Source of the DNA: Sophora flavescens | Taxonomy: Eukaryota > Streptophyta > Magnoliopsida > Fabales > Fabaceae | DNA: 64,000 nucleotides | Assembly (NCBI GenBank): GCA_030762895.1 | Contig: CM061070.1 | Span: 99,404,759 to 99,468,758 of the forward strand | Direction of reading: 5' to 3' | Shown: piece after piece, positions 24,423 to 38,300 of the stretch | Layout of the letters: the number at the start of each line of letters is the position of its first letter | How positions within the stretch are numbered: the first letter of the stretch is position 1 | Translations under genes and position numbers: made by a program | The notes under the pieces: model-generated | The model's input: the letters and a program-made list of their open reading frames with translations, nothing else | Told to the model about the DNA's origin: nothing | Databases searched by the model: none

Positions 24423-26697
24423 GGTGGCTTCTAAGGTGAGGAAGCAAATAAATCCCTCACCATGAACCACCGGTTAGCAGGTTAAGCAATTAGTTTATCT
24501 TTTCTTTTTTAAATTACAAAACCCATCTTTACCCCTCCCTCTACCATCTCACCCCACCCCACCGTCAACCCATCCCATCTATCACCACCGTCACCCCTCA
24601 CTGGCATTTCAAATGGCCTCAACTTTAATGCAAGGGGAGAGTAACCATTGGTGTGCGGCACGGCGCGACAGATCCAGTGAGCACAGTGGTCGGTGGGATT
24701 GAGGCTTGCTTTACCGCCCAGATCCGACCATCCTCCTCCTCTCTCACAACGGACCTCCGCCATGTCAAGCTCGTCCAGTGACGTGGTGGCACTAGTTTTC
24801 AGATACGCCATTTTCAAGTGACAGAAGAGTCTTGACACGAGAAAGCATCGTTCACAACACATCACTGGCGGTTTCGACTTGTTTTTTGACCCCGGAGGGT
24901 GGCCTCGGGGGCGGCGACTACTTCCGCCGCCTTGATCTACAGTGTCATGGCTGCCATCGTGGCTGTCAGTTTCGTGGCCATTGTTGTTGTCTCGGCTGTC
25001 ATCGTCCTCGGTGGCATTGATTATTGTTGTAGCTCCGAGTGTTGTTTAATATTGATAAGAGGGATAAGAGATAGGGCCAGATTTGTTGGGATATTATTCA
25101 TGTAATTGATTTAGTTTTAATTAAACACAGTTTGTTCATATTTTGTTATTGTTGTTCATAAACTCGTGCTCTTGTCTTGGCTTCACTCAGATCAGCTCAA
25201 ACCTGTTCTTCTTCAATTGACATCATTCTCCATGCGTTCAAGCTTCTTTCATTTTCTTTTATTCTAATTTATGGAATTTTGGTAGAGGCAAGAAAACTTA
25301 ACCTGGGTTTTCAGTGGGTGAGATGAGATAAAGGAATAAGGATAAAAGTGTCATTTCATTTTTTTGGGTGACCTGTTAAACCAGTATTAAGTTTCAATCA
25401 TAACCATTCAATTATTTTATTAAGACTAAACCCTCAATTTGGTCCCTGAGAAAAACACTCGGGTCTGAAATAATCCCTATCCAAAAAAAACTATCCATTT
25501 AGTCGTTAAGAATGTGTTTACCGGGACATATTAGTCTATCTGTGAGTTGACCACCTTTAACCGCAGGTTACTTGCTGACGTGTCAGTATCCATTTCTCAG
25601 AAATCAAAACGCATGCCGTTTCTTTCCTTCTTCTTCCTTCAGTTTCTTCTTCTTCTTCTTCAAGAAGCTTCAACATCATCAGCGAACATATCTCCTCACC
25701 CACACCTCCATGAGCGGTGAACTCGCGGAGCTTCAGGCATGACTGGCCTCTGTAGAACCAGAATAGCTTTAACCACACAATTCTTTGCTGCTTTTAGTTT
25801 CCACCGAAAATTCGCTATCTGCTTCTCTGCATCAGAATGTGTCATTTGATTAGTAGACAGGCCTTACGTTTTTCGTCCAAACATTGATGCTTCACACCAC
25901 TCATCATCAACCTAGTGAGCACAGCTTGTGCTTTTTTCACAAGGAGAACCTTCAGTTGAGTATTTCATTGGCGTGAAAACCATCAGAATCGATGAGATGG
26001 CTGTGCCTATTAACACGAGTTTGGTCGAACAGTTTAAATGTTCTCCTTGTATGTGCAGATCTGGAATATTACTGATAAAGACCAAGACATTGAGATCTGG
26101 AAGAGCAATTTAGTTTCAATCTGGATGTTTTTTTTTTTGTTTTTCAGATCTGGAATACAAAAGATCATTGTGTGTATTTTGATTTGCTGGATAATTGTTC
26201 ATTTTGCTGTATACTTGATGTTGGATGCTTAATGTTGATTTTTCCTTTTCCTTTTCCTTTTCACTTTGCATTTTTGTTTAAATATTCTCTAAAGTTCGTC
26301 TGATAAATCTGGGTTTGCCATTAGAAATTCTTATACCATTTCCTGAATGGTCATGGTGGTGTAAAATCAAAGTGATTGGAAGAAGAAGAAGAAGAAAAAG
26401 CTGGAGGAAGAAGAAGGAAAGAAACGACATGCGTTTTGGTTTCTGAGAAATGGATACTGACACGTCAGTAAGTAACCTGTAGTCAAAGGTGGTCAACTCA
26501 CAGATGGACTAATCTGTCCCGGTAAACACATTCTTAAGGACTAAATGAATAGTTTTTTTGGATAGGGACTATTTCAGACCCGTGTGTTTTTCTCAGGGAC
26601 CAAATTGGGAGTTTAGTCTTTTATTAATATATCAGAGGGTTGGAAAAAAAGGGTTCACCGTGAGGGACTTACTTGCTCCCTCATAGTAGAAGTCGCC
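24423..26697. mobile_element. Mutator-like (MULE) element, 2.3 kb, non-autonomous
   Basis: The left end (24423-24468) and the reverse complement of the right end (26652-26697) share about 44 bp, both beginning GG[T/C]G[G/A]CTTCTA and containing AATCCCTCAC or AGTCCCTCAC and GTGAACC or ATGAACC. Flanks CTTAAAATA (24414-24422) and TTTGAAATA (26698-26706) match at 7 of 9 bases, fitting a MULE duplication. The interior has GC-rich DNA (24560-25030) with short frames of no clear family. These could be captured host sequence as in Pack-MULEs. A second element sits inside. Confidence 0.6.
25423..26620. mobile_element. Nested long-TIR element, 1.2 kb
   Basis: The first and last roughly 235 bp are inverted copies: AGACTAAACCCTCAATTTGG at the left and its near-complement at the right, running inward through GGGACTATTTCAGACC-type sequence and the (TTC)n/(GAA)n tracts. 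TTTATTA flanks both sides. The unique middle (25700-26370) has no recognised gene. Long TIRs suggest a MULE-type non-autonomous element; the superfamily is inferred. Confidence 0.65.
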
Positions 26698-26706
26698 TTT
26701 GAAATA

Positions 26707-27347
26707 TTAATAAATATTTTTTATATTTGTCTTGATTATAGTTATTTCAAAACTATACCAGTTGGATGGCAATTCCAAGAAAGCAAGCACACTTCTCATA
26801 TTTAGCCTTTGATCGAGTATCTCCACGGACAAAACTGTTAAACTAACTCTCGGATCAAGGGTGATGAATAGGTAAAGTCTTCCTTAAAATGACGACTCCA
26901 AAATTTGAATCACCTGATGCACTATCTACTTTCACTACGACCAATCACTTTTAGACAGAGTACACTTCCATATTAAAAGAAAAGTCTAAAAAACTATTTA
27001 GAAGTGAAATCTTTTTCAACAGCACAATTTATTTCATTTGAATAGATTTTTCTCTAAAACATGCAAGTGAAATAGAGAAAATCTGGAGGAACCAAACTTA
27101 TAGTATATTTTCACTTAATTAATAAATTAATACTGCAAATACATTAAAGTTAAAGAGCTTGTATGGAAAAATATTTCTCACATGCAACCTTAAAAAAAAT
27201 ATTTTGACTTTAATTTGACATATTTAACAAACCTTATTAAAGTATAAACAGTTTTATGAAAAAAAAATTTTTTAGAGAAATGAAAGTTTGAAGTTTATTT
27301 AAATTTATTTTACTTATTTTTAAAAAAATTCATTGATGCAGAACTAT
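26707..27347. other. AT-rich intergenic DNA
   Basis: Nothing recognised beyond A/T runs. Confidence 0.4.
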
Positions 27348-27366
27348 AAGATTATCTTTTTTACAC

Positions 27367-27531
27367 GTTGGGTAACTCTAGCTTGTAACCCAAGAACCAA
27401 GCAGTTTGACACAAGTGGTTAATGTGCTGCTGTTAAGGACGAATGGTTCGTTTGCACGAGTTCGATCATTGGTAGCAACAACTCTTGGACATCGGGACGG
27501 GGGTTAAAGACCCTCCGGACAAAAAAAAAAA
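27367..27531 (+). mobile_element. tRNA-derived SINE with perfect target duplication
   Basis: The 165-bp insert ends in a run of A and is flanked by AAGATTATCTTTTTTACAC at 27348-27366 and 27532-27550, identical over 19 bp. Inside, TGGTTAATGTG fits a pol III A box and GAGTTCGATCA fits a B box about 40 bp later. This is the clearest recent insertion among the small elements. Confidence 0.85.
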
Positions 27532-27550
27532 AAGATTATCTTTTTTACAC

Positions 27551-28545
27551 AATTCAAAAAAGATGTTATCCTAAAATCATCTTTTTTCAAATATATTTAA
27601 ATATAAAACTGATTTATTATAATCAATTTAATAATAATCAATTATATATACAATCAATTATTGAAATAATCTATTTTTTTAATTAAAATTCAAATACGTT
27701 TTGAGATTATTTGTTTTTTTTATATCTATATTCCAGTTTATTTGAGCATTTAAGGTAGCGTATGTTATTATTTCTTTTACTTCTATTTGATTGATCTTTT
27801 CCCTGATAGTCTTTGATTTTGTTTTTATGTAATGATCTAAAATAATTCAATGACTAACAATATAAACTTCCAGTGATTAAGTTAGATTAAGATAATTTGT
27901 GAGCCTATGTAAAATTAAATTACCTTATAAGCATGGAACTAAGCACTAAGCAACAACATCCATTGTTTTAAATTGGACATTTCATACAGGGTCTCGCAGA
28001 GAATTTTATTTTTTTGAGTGACCCTTGTTTTATTTTGTTTGTAAATAAAATTAGCCGAACACTTAAACTTATGCTTACTTATATAAAAAAAACACAATTC
28101 TCTAAATAAAATGTAACAAATTTTCAACTCTGCAAGTAAATATAATAAATAAAATTATAACTTTCTTGCTAATACACATGCACGAACTATTCATAAGTTA
28201 TTAATGTAAAATATACAAAACTAGAGTTTAACTAATTTAAAATTTAAATAACCAAGTCCAGCTATAAGCTAGAACTTATTTATTTAGTCAAACATATGAA
28301 CTTGAATAAGTATTTAATTATTCGAACCCAATGAATAAATCTTCTCATTTACATCCCACTTTTGCCAACTTGCCCCCACAATAAAGTGGAATAAGAACAT
28401 GTTAGAAATTTAAAAAAAATAATAATATTAAACCAATAATAATAATGCTAATAAAATAAAACAATTTCTTACCGTGATATATGTACATTTTAATTAGAAT
28501 AAAAGCATAAATAGACAACACACAAAAGGTAACTTCTAACTCTGC
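27551..28545. other. AT-rich intergenic DNA, includes 3' UTR of the kinase gene
   Basis: No gene seen. The bases just below 28546 are the expected 3' UTR of the minus-strand kinase gene. Confidence 0.4.
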
Positions 28546-31500
28546 TCAAGATGGGTTTAGATCCCGTGAGGTTTGACCTTGCCATCTGTGAAACAAAGAA
28601 CTAGAGATTATTCACAAACATGTTTCATTGCATAATGTGTGAATATGAGTCATGCTCTTTGTTTCATTACCAACGCGGGCCATATGCTTTGTTTCCAATT
28701 TCCTAATTTAAAAGTAATTGCAAAAATACCAGGCCTGTTTGTTTGCTTTGTTTCCAGTTTCCAGTTTTCATTTCCTATTTTCAGAAATAATTATAAAACT
28801 AACCTTGTTGTTTTCAAAAATTTGTACACGAAACAGTGAAAACAGAAAAAAGTTGTTTTCAATGTTTCTTGTACAAATTTCTATAAAAGGAAATAAAATG
28901 AAAACAAGGTGACAATTTTATAATTATTTCTGAAAATAGGAAATGAAAATAGAAAACTGGAAACAAAGCAAACAGACCTTCATATTGTTTTTATTTTGTT
29001 TCCTGTTTTCAAATATTTATATAGAAAACATTGAAAACAAATATTCCTTGTACAAATTTTTGAAACCAGGAAAAAAAAAGTGACACTTTTTCAATTATTC
29101 TTCAAAATGAAAAAAAAAATAAACAAACTGAATAACAAAGCAAATGGGCTCCAACAATCCCAAAAGAATAGTCCCAAAAGCTACGAAAACTATTATTAAG
29201 AAGCAAGTTATTCACAGGAAAATGATAACTTCCATTAACCTTGAGAGAAGAAATCTTGCGAGTGGACTTAAATTGCTATTTGGATGTAGTTCCTTATTCT
29301 GTTGTTTCTTGCGGTTATCAGATTCTGTATCAGCTGACTTGGTCTTGCTGAATAGTTGGCCTGCCAATTCCTGCAGGTCTTTCAATGAATCTTCCTTTGA
29401 ACTGCACACAAGAGAATGAGAGATACAATTATTTTCCTTTATTGGTTTGTGTCATGAATGTTTGTAGAATGCAAACCTTGATAACCGATGAAGCAACTTT
29501 TTGACAAGAACATCACAGAATCTAGGCTTCATGCTCTCCATGTTTATTAGAGAATTGATAACTGCTCGCACGAGTGACCCTTCTGGATCATCAGCAATGG
29601 CCTGCATGACGAACACGATCATGAGCAATGGCCTACATCATGAACACGAACATACAACAACATTCAAAGCATTTTCCCATTAGGTGGGTTTAGTTACATG
29701 GATCAAGTGATGCCACTGTGTTCTATCAAAAGCCAAATCCTACAATAGGCCATTAAGGTTGTATCCTTCCCAATGGTTTCGCAAGTTTTTTTTAATCTTC
29801 CTCCCCCTCTAATTATGGGGCTGTTCTCCATTTGATCAAACATCAACTCTTCTAACTAGAGCTTCCTTCTTTGGACATGTCCAACACACCTTAGGCGACA
29901 TAACATAAACATGCTATAACAAAAACTTTTAGATTTTAGACCTAACTCAATCCCATAAAACTGGTTTGTAAGGTGAGGATTGCCCAAGCTTTATAAACAC
30001 TACTTAGGCCATATCTCTAGGCGATGTGGGACTAAGCACACCCCTCATATCCAGCACAATGAAGGTGTTGGTGGCTGCAATGAAGGCAATACAAAGTTAC
30101 CGCAATTAAGGCGGCTAGGGACAGACCACAGTTAAGGCGAATTTCCAACAAAAACCATAACAAATTCAATAAAAATCTATTCTAGCTTTAAGTTGCTGAA
30201 GCATACAAAAAAGTCCATCTTATCAGGCACATAATTTTACTAACCCTCACCCTCACTCCCAAGTGGCAAAGATCACCAAAAAAAGACCCTTCAGAATTTA
30301 AACAAATTTTTTTTAATAATGAAAAAAGTATGAGTATAAAAAATCATCACTAGGTGATAAATAGTAATTATAAACTTTTTATGGAATAGTCAGTAGTGCT
30401 AGTGCATCACACACTAACGCCATTTCGAAAGATATCAATGCCTTGTTATTTACAACATACATGACGATAATTTAGAAAAGAGTCCAAAATCAAAACACAA
30501 ATTAATACGTACGTGTGTATCAATTCTAGTTGTGGAACCTTGAGAAGCCATCATTACAGTTTAAGATGCTCTATTTGGCATCAGAAACTAATTTTGAACT
30601 AGATAAGTCAGAACACAAAGTTTACTCTATCTTACTGCTTAGAAAAAGGATAAAATCTATGCATAGACTACTTACCTCTTTTAATGAAGGAATAAGCAAA
30701 ACTGATAAGGGCACAGAGGATGACATTATTTTAGCACTTTCTTCATCACCACTAGAATAATGCGATCTTGACACGCCCTTTTGTGAATCAATGTATTCAC
30801 GATATGGTCTGAAAAAAATAATCCTTGAAAATTTATAATCACAACTTTATTTCCAAACAGATACATTACCAGTGTCATTGCTATAGATGTACCTCGAAGA
30901 ATCAGAGCTGCTTGTCATTTCTCTCTTGCTTTCCTGTAGATTGTTAATTTTTCCCCTTGGAAATCTCTCACGAGCATTGCCTTTCCTTAGCCCTCCTTGG
31001 ATAGCAGCCTTTGCCTACAGAGACAAACAGTCAAAAAAATATGTCAAAGTGTCCTATGGCAAAAATATAAATCAACATTAAAAAAAAGGGAAAATATTCG
31101 TCAGAACTGCTTAAAAGGTGGTTTAAGAAGCGAATATACCCTACAAAATGTATGAGTAGCTTGCAAATATATGACATGGGTAAATTAACAGTATCATGGA
31201 ACCAAATCTTCACACATAAAACGAGGAAAAAAGGCTCATCTTGCCCTACAATAATTAACACAAGTGAATTTCACAGCTTATATAACCTCAGCAAGATTTG
31301 CAGCACTGTCTTCCAATGAAGCATTTGAACTTCTGTCATGAAGTCCCGGTCGGGAACTTGGTGTCTGTGGAGAATCAGAATCATCACACTGGCTGCGAAA
31401 AACAACAGTTCCACTGGTAGAAGTATCTTCAAAAGAAGTATAGCTGCTGCTAGACTACATTGCATTAAAATTCTCATTAAGTGACTACTGCACAGAACAG

Positions 31501-34500
31501 CATTAAGAACTAATTCTTATCAAGGTAACTTAGCTTGAACAATACCTGGGGGCTCTGATCTCGAAATGCTGACGGCCTCAATCCTTTTGGAGATCGAATA
31601 ACAACAGTTCCTGATCCATTCCCAGACAATTCATCCTGCAAATTGAAGATTCCAAAAGATCAAAGCATGTCCAAGTTTAAACAGAAACTTCATTGAGTTT
31701 AAACTATTTGACACAAATCTTTCACATAACATTTGACAAGGTGAAATCTCTAAATGTTTAAACCACAAAAGACATTTCAATTGTTTTGCGTCTGCTAAAT
31801 GGGTAACACGATAGGATGGTGGGAGAATTTTATCAGTTTCAGCTCAAAGTATATAAAACTCAGCAGGTGATAATTCAGAGTCAAGCATTGATCATATTCC
31901 AACATTTTACAAACTACCAAAGTCACCCTAAGATTCCCCATATAGAGATATGACTGCTCAATAAGTTAACTTATATTTGACAAAGACAGACACACATAGT
32001 AAGAATCAATTACATCTTCAAGGTAATTATCCAGATGCTCGTCATCGTAGGGAACTCTTTGATCTCTTCCAAATGAACTTTCAAGTGACTCATTAAGTGC
32101 ACTTCTATTGGCAGATCCCCCTTGATAGCCACTCTCTGAAGTTTTTCTTTGGGTAAGCTGATTATGTGAAACCTCAGTCTTCTTATCTCTAAATTGAGGT
32201 GGTCGTGAAACACTGGGAACGGTTCCAGTACCCTGTGATCCACCAATGCTGAAGTCCCATCCAGAACTTTTCAGGGTTTTACCCTGATCACTGCAAATGA
32301 GAAACTGTCCATAAAGATTCAATATGTAAAATTAAGAACAGTAACAAACAGTCATAACCTACCTGCGTTGATTAGTTTCTTCATCTCTTAAACCTCTCGC
32401 TATCTTCATAGTATCAGATGCCTCCCCTATCCCTCTCGGCCCTTTTCTAGGTGTCTCCTGATCTTCCTTTATTTGGTACTTTGGACGCTCCCTATCATGA
32501 AACCACAAGGCATGGTGGTGTCAACCACAAGCTGGGCAATAATATTTGTGATTTTCAATTTCTGGGTCATGGAAAACATGCTAAAAATACACAGCAAAAG
32601 GGTTTCAGAAGTCAATTCAGACAACTCAGTATTTCTTTTTTTTCTAAGATATACAACAACAACCACCAAGCCTTATCCCACTAGGTGGGGAATGTCATAG
32701 AGATTCGACTAAGTTTTACGTTGGCTGTCGATGGCCTAACACAACCCTCTCCTTTTATCAGGGCTTGGGACCGGCTATGTTTAGCTTTGTCTTTTTCTAA
32801 GATATATTAAGAAGAAATAAAAGAAAGGAAGAGCAGCAAAAATAATAAAAAGATGATAATAATTATAATAGCCAAAAAAGCAAAGGAAGGTAGAGATACA
32901 TAATAAAGTACAGCAATAACCCACACCTTATTCTTTCGGAAAGTTTTGGACTCTTCCTAGCATTCCGAATAAGGCGGTGTTTGAGAAGTTCCTTAGCACT
33001 TGGCCTCTGGAATTGAAGCCATTAAATGGGAAAAAATTAAGAGGCTGACAGAGAGAGATCAACTTCACCAGTTCCACTTCAAGCCTAGTTTAAAAAACTA
33101 AACAAGATACATGGCACCACAAGTTGACAACTAAAAATTTGAACAGGACAAATCCAAACAAATATTTTAATTAAATTAGGAAGCAAAATTAGGGCATTGT
33201 TTGATCCACGTAGCCGACCGTACCTAGTGGGAAAAAGGTTGTTATTGTCATTGTATTTTAATTAATATTTCTTATTATTTACCTTTTCCCTCTAAAAAAA
33301 GATGTTCTAGACAAGCATACAAAGCATGATAAAACAAAAGGACCCTTTTCTGGCTGTTCTCAAACCATCCATAAAGTGAACATTTCACTCGAATTAAATC
33401 ATAAAGAGAACCTGTTCATTAGCAATATTAAGTACTGCAAGTATGCCCACGAGAAAGGAAGGAAGAAAAAGAAACAACAATGTGTGTATGGAAGGCGTAG
33501 ACACTTGCCTCAGCAGGAACTTTCTTCAAACACAATGAAACAAATTCTTTCAAGGGACGAGAGAAATGCTCATCTAGCTGCCAAAAAGGACATCAAATGT
33601 CAACTATTTTATACCGGAAAAATATCATCTCCATCTTGAAAACTTTATTGACTCAAAATAGTGCAAAACTTGAAAGATCGGTTCCTCTGATATTTAAGAA
33701 AACAACCTGCGGAGGATTCTCTCGGGGTATGATGAAAAGCACTCTCATAGGGTGGAGATCGGCAAGGGGAGGCTCCCCTTTTGCCATCTCAATGGCAGTG
33801 ATCCCCAGAGACCAGATATCTGCCTGTGTAAACAGAATACCACAGTGATGATTCTGAGGATCTAAAAGAAAACAATAGCGAACAGAGATTGAAAATAAAG
33901 ATGGAAAGACAGATTCTAAGAAAACATAACAAAAGACATGTAGAATAACCATAAAATAACCTTCTCATTATATCCTTCTGTATTCTGAATAACCTCAGGA
34001 GCCATCCAGAATGGGGTCCCTACAAATGTCTGTTGTTATAAAATAAATTAGCATATCCAGTCAAAAATGATGAGTACTTATTTAGAAATCAGTGTTTTTT
34101 TTAATTACATAGAGCATCAGAAGGAATAATTATAGTTGCCCCTTTCATATCACATCAAGACACAAGTTTATTTGCATCCTCAAAGTTCTTTGACTTTGGG
34201 AGTCTATAAACTGATTTGGTTGTCCAATTAAAAGAGGCAAAGTTTTGTTTTCTCGACAGGATGTTAAGAGTGACATAACAAAACATCAGTTTTAATCTAA
34301 ACGCAATAAATAAATAACATTATGCCAATAACCCATCCATACAAAGTGATCAAGGGTTTAAACTTAATAAAATATGTCTACCTTTCTCTTTGATATAGTC
34401 CTTGTTAGCTGAGCAGAAACACCAAAATCTGCAACCTGGTGACATTTCACATGCAAATGCATTAAGTCCACATCTCAAGTTATTGTGTATCATTTTTCCT

Positions 34501-35310
34501 GTAAGTCATACTCTAAAATAAACATATTAGAATTATAATCTCCTGCAGAATAAGATATACCTTTACATCACCATTCTCGGTCAATAAAATGTTTGCAGCT
34601 GCAAAAATGATATGTAAGTGCTGTCAATATAAAGTTAATGTAAAAACAAAAAGAAAAATCCAATGACTACAAAATTTCATATGGAAGGGGGGAAAGCAGC
34701 TTCAAGAGTACAGCAAAAATCAACTGAGATGGGGTTGCCGCCGATACCTTTAATGTCTCTATGAATTTTTCCTTCAGTATGTAGGTAATCAATTGCATGC
34801 AGCAAGTCACGTAGAATGCAAGCAATTGACATTTCATCAAGTGGAGGACCTGATTGGAGCTACAGAAGCAAAACAAGCATTAGCTCCTAAGACATACACC
34901 ATGTACCCATATTGGAAATTAGTGTTAACAGATATAAAAATGATAAATATGGCACACAAAAATTGACCATTCAAAACATCAACTAGCAAGCCTAGGGTTT
35001 TTTCTTTTTTGTTTTTTGGGTTTTCAATGAAAGAAAATTTAATGACAGGGAAAGTGCAAAGAAGGAGGATAAGAAATCCTCCTAGAACAATGCCACACAC
35101 ACACACACAAACACTTATATATATATAAACCATTCACGAGCCTTCACTTAACAGCTTTAGTTTTTGGAAGAGTTGGTTTGGTATAGAGTTTGATACTTGC
35201 AACTTTCATTATTTGATAAAAAAATTTAATTTCAGCACAAAATAGGTCAACTTGTGCATTGTCCATGCTTCAAGCCCAAAGGGCTCTTGTGTGAGGGGGA
35301 ATGTTATATA

Positions 35311-35381
<71 letters not shown>

Positions 35382-38300
35382 CATAAGCTTCCACCCAACA
35401 ACTTAAGCTTTTGGAAAAGCCAGTTCATAACAAACAACGAACAGACAAACATAACAAAAGAGACCAAAGGTAAAAGAAAAATGTTAAGAAGTATACAAAG
35501 TCAGAGAAATTAATCAAACAATCAATATAAATCTACAAATTCTATTGCCACTGACAATGACAAAGTTATAAAATAAAAAATATGGCACCATAGGTAAAAA
35601 CAATTATAAATAAAACTTCAAAACAATGTAACAAAAAAGAAAACAGAGATCAAAACTTCATTGAAATGTGCAACATCATAATCCAGTTCACTGCATATTA
35701 CTTTTTTAGTCCATTGGAATCTACATAAGACAGGACAGGATAGGCTAACTCTTTGTTATCATCTTCTCTTTGTCTTGATGAGTTTCTTCTTTTATTAAAA
35801 ATAAAGGAACAATTCAAGAATACATGACACAGTTTAAGGATAAGTAGGGGAAGTTTCACTAATAGAGGCAGATATCTGAGGAACATCAACTTCAATTTTA
35901 ATGCACTGGACATATAGAAGCAAGTAAGGAGAAGTAACCTACTAGATCAGCAACAGAACCCCCAGCCATGTATTCCATTATTATCCAAAGTTTAGTTTGA
36001 TTGAGATAAGAACCATAATACTCGGTAATGTATTGAGATCGACATTGTGACAGAACAGAAATTTCCTGAAAAAATTAAATTGATGGAAAATTTTAATCAT
36101 TTGGGTACAGTAAAAGTGGAGGAGAAGTAATCTATGACATTATACCTTCTGGATATCTTCAATTTCATCCTCGCTGCAGAGGGGCAAAAATAAAGGAAAG
36201 GCAAGTTAGGAAGTAGCAAGCAAGAACTGCATAAGAAATATGAGTGTAACAAAGGAAAAAATGATAATGATGTTAATAAGAAGTTAAGAACCACAACATT
36301 TTAGACACAGAAAATATCAAACTTAAATACTCAATATACTACATCACAGTGCAAAAAACATGAAAGGCATCTCATACACTATGTTAAAAGACTACTTACT
36401 ACTTAGTTCCATTAATAATGTTCAGCCTAACAATGAAGTCAATGAATGTTGTAGGGATCAGCAAAACTGTTATTACATCACAGCATCTATTATAGGGATA
36501 CCAATTAATCGCCATAAATATTGGTCTCTAATTCTCTATTGAGAATAACTGTAGGTATTAGATACTTTTCTTAATCAGCAACATTAGAGTCTCATATATA
36601 AGTCCTACACAGTGCAGGAAGTTGTCAAAATTTTATAAGGATATAAGTTCAACCACTTCTTCAAGGTTTCATGTTGCTTCTAAGATTGCTACCTGTTAAG
36701 GCGCAAGTCAAGCTCTTTGAATTTTCAGTATGAATTTGACTACCATTTCAATTTTCACTATCAGACCTTTGCGTAGAAGCTTACTGTCCTAGTGACCTGA
36801 TCCTTTATGGAGTCAAAAGGCTTCTCTTAGCCCGACCTCACCCCACTCCACCTTTTCCCATTAAGTTGTTTAAAAAAAATCGTAAGTTGCACATAGACAG
36901 TGGTGAAAATTTAGCTGAAAGAACCATCAAATAGTTCTATCTGGTTTTCAAATTAATATTGGGAGCCGGGGGGGATGTGACACAGAGCAATACTCCTTTT
37001 TGAATTTTGACAGAGAACAGCATAATACAACTCACTCGGGAAAGGAAAAATTACAAAATAACTAGCAGAAATTACGATTCTTGCAGATTTCTGACCTCTG
37101 ATAAAGTATATGAAATGCAAAGTGAATCCTATCAACAATGATCCATTACCACATGACTGGAACACAAGGATAAGAAGTAAGAACTTTTACAATTTTTAGC
37201 CTAATATTCAACCAGTGACATCAGAAGTATAAGTGGGGAGAAACTCATCAAATAAATACTCCCACTACTTCTTCCAAAATCTTCAATGAAATTAAGTCAA
37301 CTGGAATGATCAACATGACTGCATGACTTCATCCTCTTAGTACAAAGAGCATATCAAGAATTAAAAAAGGAGAAACTTTTTATTTTTCCAGTGATATATG
37401 CACCAAAATTCTAATAGATGCCTTCCAATGTATTTTCAGGTTCTCATTACTAAAAAATTGGTTAATGCCCCTAATAGGGCCAATTCTGCTGTTCCTTAAG
37501 TTAGAAGGTTCTTTGAAAGAATAGAAGGGAGACAACAATAGAAGGGGCACAAAAGACTTACGCTTCTTCCAAATCGATCACTTTGATAGCGACTTCTTTG
37601 TTGAGATCCTTGTCAAACCTGGAAATAACATAGTGCAACAAAGTGTCAACCATGTTCATGTCTGACTTAAGGCCTGTTAATAAAGATGTTCAAAGTGTGG
37701 AAAAATAAGCAAATAGAAGTATATGCAAACACGAAGTCCATCCTCTACTGCAATGTTTCGCAGTAAATACCAGAACCAACCAACAATCAGATATAAAGTG
37801 ATTGAAAGATATAGTATAATTTATGCATCAAGAACATCTATCGGTTAAGTCCAATCATTATGCTTAATTTTCCAAATTCTGGAGAAAGAATTCAAACTAA
37901 TCCTTGAGAGAAGTCATCGCATACATTCTTTTCTTTTTTAACATTGTTCTTATAAATATACATTAGTGTTCAAAAATTCCATCCGGTCCCTTTTATAATA
38001 AATAAATTTATATTTAGTTTGCATCGACCAAAGACTCTTTATCACACTCGCATCAAATTGCAGAGTTCATGCATTGTGGTATCATTCATATAGTATCAAA
38101 TGAGCAATCCAAGAGCAAGTTTAAACTTTTCATTAACAAAATAACTATCATTATTCCACCTGCAGAAGCAACATGATGGAAAGTCTTGTACTAAATACTA
38201 TTCGCTAACCCCTTGAATAAGCAATGTGCATATAGAAGTATTCCTTTGATTTGAACTCGAGGCAATACCAGTGAAAAAACTAACACCTACCCTTTATAGA

